Translations under genes and position numbers: made by a program | Notes under the pieces: generated by a model | The model's input: the letters and a program-made list of their open reading frames with translations, nothing else | Told to the model about the DNA's origin: nothing | Databases searched by the model: none | In this document: piece after piece, positions 42,807-47,707 of the stretch | Layout: every line of letters begins with the position of its first letter | Position numbering within the stretch: position 1 is the stretch's first letter | Assembly: GCA_905480425.1 (NCBI GenBank) | Contig: CAJQQG010000066.1 | Coordinates: 1 to 47,707 of the forward strand | Reading direction: 5' to 3' | DNA: 47,707 nt | Source: an uncultured Flavobacteriaceae bacterium | Lineage (GTDB): Bacteria; Bacteroidota; Bacteroidia; Flavobacteriales; Flavobacteriaceae

Positions 42807-45650
42807 ATGAGAACGGACGCTTTTGTTGAGAGACACATAGGACCAAACGAAGAAGAAATAAAAAAAATGTTGGCTACCATAGGTGTAACTTCAATAAAAA
42901 AATTACTTGAAGAAACCATTCCAGAAACCATCCGCCTTAAAAAACCTTTAGCCTTACCAGAAGGAATTAGTGAGTATAAATTTTCTGAAATTATAAATAG
43001 TTTAGGAAAAGAAAACAAGGCCTACAATACCTACATCGGCTTAGGATATCATCCTGCAATTACCCCAGCTGTAATTCAGCGTAATATTTTAGAAAATCCG
43101 GGGTGGTATACTGCTTATACCCCATATCAAGCTGAAATTGCTCAAGGAAGACTAGAAGCCCTCTTTAATTTCCAAACCATGATTTGTGATCTAACTGGAA
43201 TGGAACTTGCAAATGCCTCACTATTAGATGAAAGTACTGCGGCTGCAGAAGCTATGACAATGTTATTTGGTGCACGTACTCGAGATCAAAAAAAAAATAA
43301 TTCTTCACAATTTTTTGTAGATGAAAATGTATTACCACAAACATTATCATTGCTTAAAACTCGCGCTACCCCACTTGGTATTGACTTAATAGTTGGAATA
43401 ACTGAAAATCAATTTTTTACTGAAGCTTTTTTTGGAGCTATTTTTCAATATCCCGGAAAACATGGCTCTATTCCAAATTTAAAAGAATGGATTGAAATCG
43501 TGAAATCTCATGAAATTTCAACAGTGGTTTCAGCAGACATAATGAGTTTAGTTTTACTTGAAGCTCCTGGAGAATTTGGAGCAGACGTTGTAGTAGGCAC
43601 TACACAACGCTTTGGAATTCCTCTTGGTTATGGAGGGCCACATGCTGCGTTTTTTGCGACAAGAGGACATTATAAAAGAAACATTCCAGGTCGTATTATT
43701 GGACAAACTCGTGATTTAGATGAAAATCCTGCTCTAAGAATGGCCCTGCAAACAAGAGAACAACATATAAAAAGAGATCGTGCTACCTCAAATATTTGTA
43801 CCGCACAAGTTCTCTTGGCTGTTATGGCTGGAATGTATGCAGTCTATCATGGTCCAAAAGGACTTAAATACATTGCTAACGGAATTCATCAGAAAACAAT
43901 ACAATTAAATAACGCATTAATTGATTTAGGAATTAACCAAATAAATAAATATTTTTTTGATACCCTTGAAATAAAACTAGACGCTAATAGAATTAAAAAA
44001 ATAGCAGAAGAAAAAGAAATTAATTTTTACTACCCAAATGAGGAAACTGTCTGCATTTCAATAAACGAGACTACAACTACAGAAAATATTAATTCAATAA
44101 TTGAACTATTTGCTCAATTTACAGAAAAAAAAGCTCCTTTAAATATTAAAGAATTAAATGTTAAATTTTTGTCTGATATAGGTACCAGAAAGACAAGGTT
44201 CTTAACACATCCTGTATTTAATTCACATCATTCTGAAACTGCTTTAATGCGATATATTAAATCATTAGAACGAAAAGATCTTGCATTAAATCATTCCATG
44301 ATTTCATTGGGCTCTTGTACGATGAAGTTAAATGCAGCTGCAGAAATGCTTCCGTTAAGTGATGCAAATTGGGGAGGAATTCATCCTTTTGTCCCAATTA
44401 ATCAAGCAGAAGGATATCAAAAAATGCTTTCACAACTTACCGAACAGCTTAATATTATAACTGGATTCGAAGCCACTTCATTACAACCTAATTCTGGAGC
44501 ACAAGGAGAATACTCTGGTCTTATGGTTATTAGAGCTTACCATGAATCTAGAAAAGATTTTCATAGAGATATTTGTTTAATTCCTGCTTCTGCTCACGGT
44601 ACGAATCCAGCTTCAGCTGTTATGGCTGGAATGAAAGTTATTGTTACAGATACAGATAAAAATGGAAACATTGATTGGGAGGATTTACATCAGAAAGCAC
44701 TTTTTCATAAAGACAACCTTTCTGCATTAATGATCACATACCCGAGTACACACGGAGTATTTGAAGTGAAAATAAAAGATATTACGGCGCATATTCACGC
44801 TTGTGGAGGACAAGTATATATGGATGGTGCAAATATGAATGCACAAGTAGGCCTTACCAGTCCGGCAATGATTGGTGCAGATGTATGTCACTTAAACTTA
44901 CATAAAACTTTTGCTATTCCTCATGGAGGTGGTGGACCCGGTGTGGGTCCAATCTGTGTGGCTAAACATTTAGCATCTTTTTTGCCGGGAAATCCAGTAA
45001 TACCAACTGGTGGAGAGCAGGCAATTACTGCTATTTCTGGTGCACCATTCGGTTCAGCTTTAGCATGTTTAATTTCTTATGGTTATATAAAAATGCTAGG
45101 GAGCAAGGGATTGCAAATGTCTACTGAGATTGCAATTTTAAATGCAAATTATATACAAAAACGTCTCGAAGGTGCTTACGGTGTTTTATATACTGGCACT
45201 AACGGACGTGCTGCTCATGAGCTTATAATTGATTGTCGTCCCTTTAAAGAACAAGGTATAGAGGTGGTTGATATTGCCAAGAGATTAATGGATTATGGTT
45301 TTCATTCCCCTACTGTTTCTTTTCCAGTTCCTGGGACTATGATGATAGAGCCAACTGAAAGTGAAAATATGGGTGAAATGGACCGCTTTTGTAATGCTAT
45401 GATATCTATAAGAATGGAAATTGATGCTGGAGAAAAAGAACGTACTTTATTAAAAAACGCGCCGCACACAATGGCAATGATTTCTGCAAATGAATGGGAT
45501 TATCCATACAGCAGACAAAAAGCAGCATTTCCTCTTGAATTTGTAAAAGAAAATAAATTTTGGCCAACAGTAAGAAGGGTTGACGAAGCCTATGGGGATC
45601 GTAATTTAGTGTGTAGCTGTATTCCTATTGAATCTTACTCAAATAATTAA
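42807..45650 (+). CDS. gcvP: Glycine dehydrogenase (decarboxylating), P-protein
   Basis: 947 residues, the fused single-chain form. N-terminal RHIGPNEEEIKKML is characteristic. PLP is bound by Lys700 in LNLHKTFAIPHGGGGPG. Near the C-terminus FHSPTVSFPVPGTMMIEPTE, read in parts. It decarboxylates glycine and passes aminomethyl to the H-protein lipoyl arm. gcvT and gcvH are not in the window. ATG start. Confidence 0.97.
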   Translation: MRTDAFVERHIGPNEEEIKKMLATIGVTSIKKLLEETIPETIRLKKPLALPEGISEYKFSEIINSLGKENKAYNTYIGLGYHPAITPAVIQRNILENPGWYTAYTPYQAEIAQGRLEALFNFQTMICDLTGMELANASLLDESTAAAEAMTMLFGARTRDQKKNNSSQFFVDENVLPQTLSLLKTRATPLGIDLIVGITENQFFTEAFFGAIFQYPGKHGSIPNLKEWIEIVKSHEISTVVSADIMSLVLLEAPGEFGADVVVGTTQRFGIPLGYGGPHAAFFATRGHYKRNIPGRIIGQTRDLDENPALRMALQTREQHIKRDRATSNICTAQVLLAVMAGMYAVYHGPKGLKYIANGIHQKTIQLNNALIDLGINQINKYFFDTLEIKLDANRIKKIAEEKEINFYYPNEETVCISINETTTTENINSIIELFAQFTEKKAPLNIKELNVKFLSDIGTRKTRFLTHPVFNSHHSETALMRYIKSLERKDLALNHSMISLGSCTMKLNAAAEMLPLSDANWGGIHPFVPINQAEGYQKMLSQLTEQLNIITGFEATSLQPNSGAQGEYSGLMVIRAYHESRKDFHRDICLIPASAHGTNPASAVMAGMKVIVTDTDKNGNIDWEDLHQKALFHKDNLSALMITYPSTHGVFEVKIKDITAHIHACGGQVYMDGANMNAQVGLTSPAMIGADVCHLNLHKTFAIPHGGGGPGVGPICVAKHLASFLPGNPVIPTGGEQAITAISGAPFGSALACLISYGYIKMLGSKGLQMSTEIAILNANYIQKRLEGAYGVLYTGTNGRAAHELIIDCRPFKEQGIEVVDIAKRLMDYGFHSPTVSFPVPGTMMIEPTESENMGEMDRFCNAMISIRMEIDAGEKERTLLKNAPHTMAMISANEWDYPYSRQKAAFPLEFVKENKFWPTVRRVDEAYGDRNLVCSCIPIESYSNN

Positions 45651-45709
45651 TAATAAAGCCTTTATACTCTTTGAGATTTTAAAAATGAATAGAAATAGTA
45701 CTTATGAAC

Positions 45710-45732
45710 ATCGTAGGGTTTTTACGATTTTT
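45710..45732 (+). terminator. Possible rho-independent terminator after gcvP
   Basis: ATCGTA (45710-45715) pairs with TACGAT (45723-45728) around GGGTTTT, followed by T up to 45732. A 6-pair stem with two G-C pairs is weak, but it sits between gcvP and the next gene. Confidence 0.4.
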
Positions 45733-45755
45733 AACTTAAAAAAAAATCAAAAGGA

Positions 45756-45763
45756 TACCTTTA
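45756..45763 (+). promoter_or_regulatory. Weak -7 candidate for the KASIII-like gene
   Basis: TACCTTTA (one mismatch) ends 7 bases before the ATG, implying a nearly leaderless mRNA. The same octamer occurs before mlaE. Confidence 0.3.
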
Positions 45764-45770
45764 ACTTCTA

Positions 45771-46829
45771 ATGCTAAATATTAAAATTACAGGTACGGGA
45801 AGTGTCATTCCACAAAAGGTTCAACCTAATGCTGGATTTTCAAAACACTCATTTTTTGATGCATCTGGATTGCCAATTGATAATCCGAATATAGAAATTA
45901 TTGAAAAATTCAAAGCAATTACTGGTATTGATCAAAGACGATACATCAAAGATCATCAAACTGTTGTTGATATTGCAATTGAAGCTGCAGAAATAGCAAT
46001 CGCTGATTCAAATATTGATCCGGAAACAATTGACTATATTATTTTCGCTCACAATGTAGGTGACATAGCCTTAAACTCAAATCAAGTAGACACACTTCCT
46101 AGTTTAGCTTCTAAACTAAAGGCTGGTTTAAAAATAAAAAATCCCGAATGCGTTGCATATGATATTTTGTTTGGATGTCCCGGTTGGATAGAAGGAGTAA
46201 TCCAAGCTAAAGCATTTATCAAAGCTGGAATGGCAAAAAAATGCGTGGTTGTTGGTGCTGACACACTTTCACGTGTTCTTGATCATAGTGACAGAGATTC
46301 TATGATTTATGCAGATGGCGCTGGAGTCACTATAATTGAAGAAACTAATGACCAAGGAGGGATTCTTTCACACAAAACTGTAACATACACCTCAGAGGGA
46401 GAAGCAGAATTCATTTTTTATGGCCACTCAAACAATTTAGGAAAGGGTAAAAAATATATTAAAATGTATGGTAGAAAAGTATATGAATTTGCTTTAAATA
46501 AAGTTCCACTTGCAATTCAATCCTGCCTTGAAGCATCAGGAGAATCAATTGATAGTGTGTCAAAAATATTCATTCACCAAGCCAATTTAAAAATGGATGA
46601 AGCAATTATTAAACGCTTTTACCGTTTATACAAAAAACCAACCCCAGAAAATATTCTTCCTATGAATATTCAAGAATTTGGTAATAGTTCAGTGGCTACA
46701 ATCCCGACGTTATTTGATTTGGTTTCTAAACAAAATTATGCTGGTCACTCCATAAAAAAAGGTGATTTAATCATTTTTGCTTCTGTTGGTGCAGGAATGA
46801 ATATTAATGCAATTACTTACAGAGTTTAA
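45771..46829 (+). CDS. Divergent 3-ketoacyl-ACP synthase III-like protein
   Basis: 352 residues, thiolase fold. The catalytic triad of FabH is kept: Cys136 in DILFGCPGWI, His269 in IHQANLKM and Asn305 in FGNSSVATIP. The residues around Cys (FGCPGW) differ from FabH's AACSGF, and the protein is about 30 residues longer than typical FabH (about 320). It probably condenses an acyl primer with another acyl thioester, but whether it starts fatty acid synthesis or a special lipid is open. A separate fabH would be expected elsewhere. Stands alone between gcvP and mlaE. Confidence 0.82.
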   Translation: MLNIKITGTGSVIPQKVQPNAGFSKHSFFDASGLPIDNPNIEIIEKFKAITGIDQRRYIKDHQTVVDIAIEAAEIAIADSNIDPETIDYIIFAHNVGDIALNSNQVDTLPSLASKLKAGLKIKNPECVAYDILFGCPGWIEGVIQAKAFIKAGMAKKCVVVGADTLSRVLDHSDRDSMIYADGAGVTIIEETNDQGGILSHKTVTYTSEGEAEFIFYGHSNNLGKGKKYIKMYGRKVYEFALNKVPLAIQSCLEASGESIDSVSKIFIHQANLKMDEAIIKRFYRLYKKPTPENILPMNIQEFGNSSVATIPTLFDLVSKQNYAGHSIKKGDLIIFASVGAGMNINAITYRV

Positions 46830-46889
46830 CTTTATTAAACTGATTAGAAATTCAAGCTTATATCAAAGTTCATTTTTAGTTAAAAACAT

Positions 46890-46897
46890 TACCTTTA
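46890..46897 (+). promoter_or_regulatory. Weak -7 candidate for mlaE
   Basis: TACCTTTA ends 6 bases before the mlaE ATG. One mismatch to TAnnTTTG; no TTG at the right spacing. Confidence 0.28.
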
Positions 46898-46903
46898 TAA
46901 GGC

Positions 46904-47641
46904 ATGAAGATCCTTACACATATCGGAAAATACTTTATCATGTTGCGCAATACTTTCGGTAAATTTACCAAGTGGAGGATACTAAAGCAGCTGATTTTAA
47001 AGGATATTGATACCTTGATAATAGGTTCTATTGGGATTGTTTCCTTTATTTCATTTTTTGTTGGAGGTGTTGTTGCTATTCAAACAGCCCTTAATCTTGA
47101 AAATCCTTTACTTCCAAAAAACTTGATTGGTTTTGCGACGAGGCAATCGGTAATTCTAGAATTTGCACCAACTTTTATTTCTGTTATAATGGCCGGAAAA
47201 GTAGGGTCTTATATCACTTCAAGTTTAGGGACTATGAGAGTTACTGAACAAATAGATGCTCTAGAAGTAATGGGTATCAACACCTATAATTATTTAATTT
47301 TTCCTAAGATTATATCACTTTCACTATACCCACTTATTATCTGTGTTTCTATGTTTCTTGGAATTTTTGGAGGATACATTGCTTGTGTTTATGGAGGGTT
47401 TTCTTCTAGCGCTGACTTTGTAGAAGGTATTCAAATGGACTTTATACCTTTTCATGTTGGATATGCATTTATTAAAACATTATTTTTCTCTTTCATATTA
47501 GCCACCATACCTTCTTACCATGGGTACTTTATGACTGGAGGGGCACTAGAAGTTGGGAAAGCAAGTACAGTTTCTTTTGTTTGGACTAGTGTTGTAATTA
47601 TTTTGGTAAACTATTTAATAACACAATTATTACTCACTTAA
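46904..47641 (+). CDS. mlaE: MlaE-type ABC transporter permease
   Basis: 245 residues with about five or six membrane segments. Family marks are an FFVGGVVAIQTA helix, PTFISVIMAGKVGSYITSSLG and MRVTEQIDALEVMGIN, read in parts. MlaE forms the membrane core of the phospholipid transporter that keeps outer-membrane asymmetry; in this phylum it acts with an MlaD-like partner. Followed directly by the ATPase gene. Confidence 0.93.
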   Translation: MKILTHIGKYFIMLRNTFGKFTKWRILKQLILKDIDTLIIGSIGIVSFISFFVGGVVAIQTALNLENPLLPKNLIGFATRQSVILEFAPTFISVIMAGKVGSYITSSLGTMRVTEQIDALEVMGINTYNYLIFPKIISLSLYPLIICVSMFLGIFGGYIACVYGGFSSSADFVEGIQMDFIPFHVGYAFIKTLFFSFILATIPSYHGYFMTGGALEVGKASTVSFVWTSVVIILVNYLITQLLLT

Positions 47642-47707
47642 ATGATTAATGTAGAAAATATTACGAAATCATTTGACGAAACGAAAGTTTTAAGAGGTAT
47701 CTCTGCC
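47642..47707 (+). CDS. mlaF: ABC transporter ATPase, MlaF-like, partial
   Basis: ATG follows the mlaE stop without a gap. The 22 visible codons read MINVENITKSFDETKVLRGI and so on, the usual opening beta strand of an ABC ATPase. Walker A would come just beyond the window. The mlaF name rests on the neighbour. Confidence 0.75.
   Translation, partial: MINVENITKSFDETKVLRGISA

Noticed and set aside
1-47707. Mobile elements, CRISPR array or phage genes
   Set aside because: No transposase, integrase, repeat-spacer pattern or structural phage gene on either strand; gene content is core throughout.

Overview
The window reads as chromosomal core sequence from a member of the Bacteroidota, most likely a marine-type Flavobacteriia. 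Evidence: AT-rich DNA with dense coding, paired gliding genes gldB and gldC beside nadE, a flavobacterial-type FtsZ with a very long C-terminal tail, a DnaG whose zinc-ribbon ligands are replaced, almost no Shine-Dalgarno sequences, and promoter elements of the Bacteroidota type (TAnnTTTG, best seen upstream of queA). I see no phage, insertion sequence, CRISPR array or integrase.

Layout. 1-5279 (all minus): a partial outer-membrane beta-barrel gene cut by the window edge, a 58-residue membrane microprotein, a 1006-residue three-domain fusion (kinase-like, M23 peptidase, class III aminotransferase) and a PQQ-type sugar dehydrogenase lipoprotein. A tRNA-Arg(TCG) lies at 5301-5374, followed by about 500 bases without a gene. 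5877-21695 (minus) is a division and cell wall (dcw) operon read as mraZ-rsmH-ftsL-ftsI-murE-mraY-murD-ftsW-murG-murC-ftsQ-ftsA-ftsZ-yqeY. Most of its junctions overlap or are within a few bases. It lacks murF and ddl. A three-repeat operator candidate for MraZ sits just upstream of mraZ.

21867-25444: an alpha/beta hydrolase and engB (plus), gldB-gldC (minus) and nadE (plus). 25620-37713 (minus): adk, obg, mpl, a degenerate polysaccharide-deacetylase-like gene, a HAD phosphatase, a MazG-type pyrophosphohydrolase, aroA, queA, rlmN, a polyprenyl synthase and dnaG. 37805-41466 (plus): purK, purE and an M3 oligopeptidase. 41521-42687 (minus): a secreted rhodanese and a UbiA-like membrane protein. 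42807-47707 (plus): gcvP, a divergent ketoacyl synthase III, mlaE and the first 22 codons of an mlaF-like ATPase.

Together the genes cover peptidoglycan precursor synthesis (MurC, MurD, MurE, MraY, MurG), septal assembly (FtsA, Z, Q, L, W, I), recycling (Mpl), the polyprenyl carrier or quinone side chain, and envelope lipid traffic (Mla), plus housekeeping nucleotide, NAD and RNA-modification functions. The least understood items are the three-domain fusion, the pseudo-deacetylase, the UbiA-like protein, the microprotein, the MraZ operator and the queA leader. I found no clear candidate for a wholly new multi-gene system.
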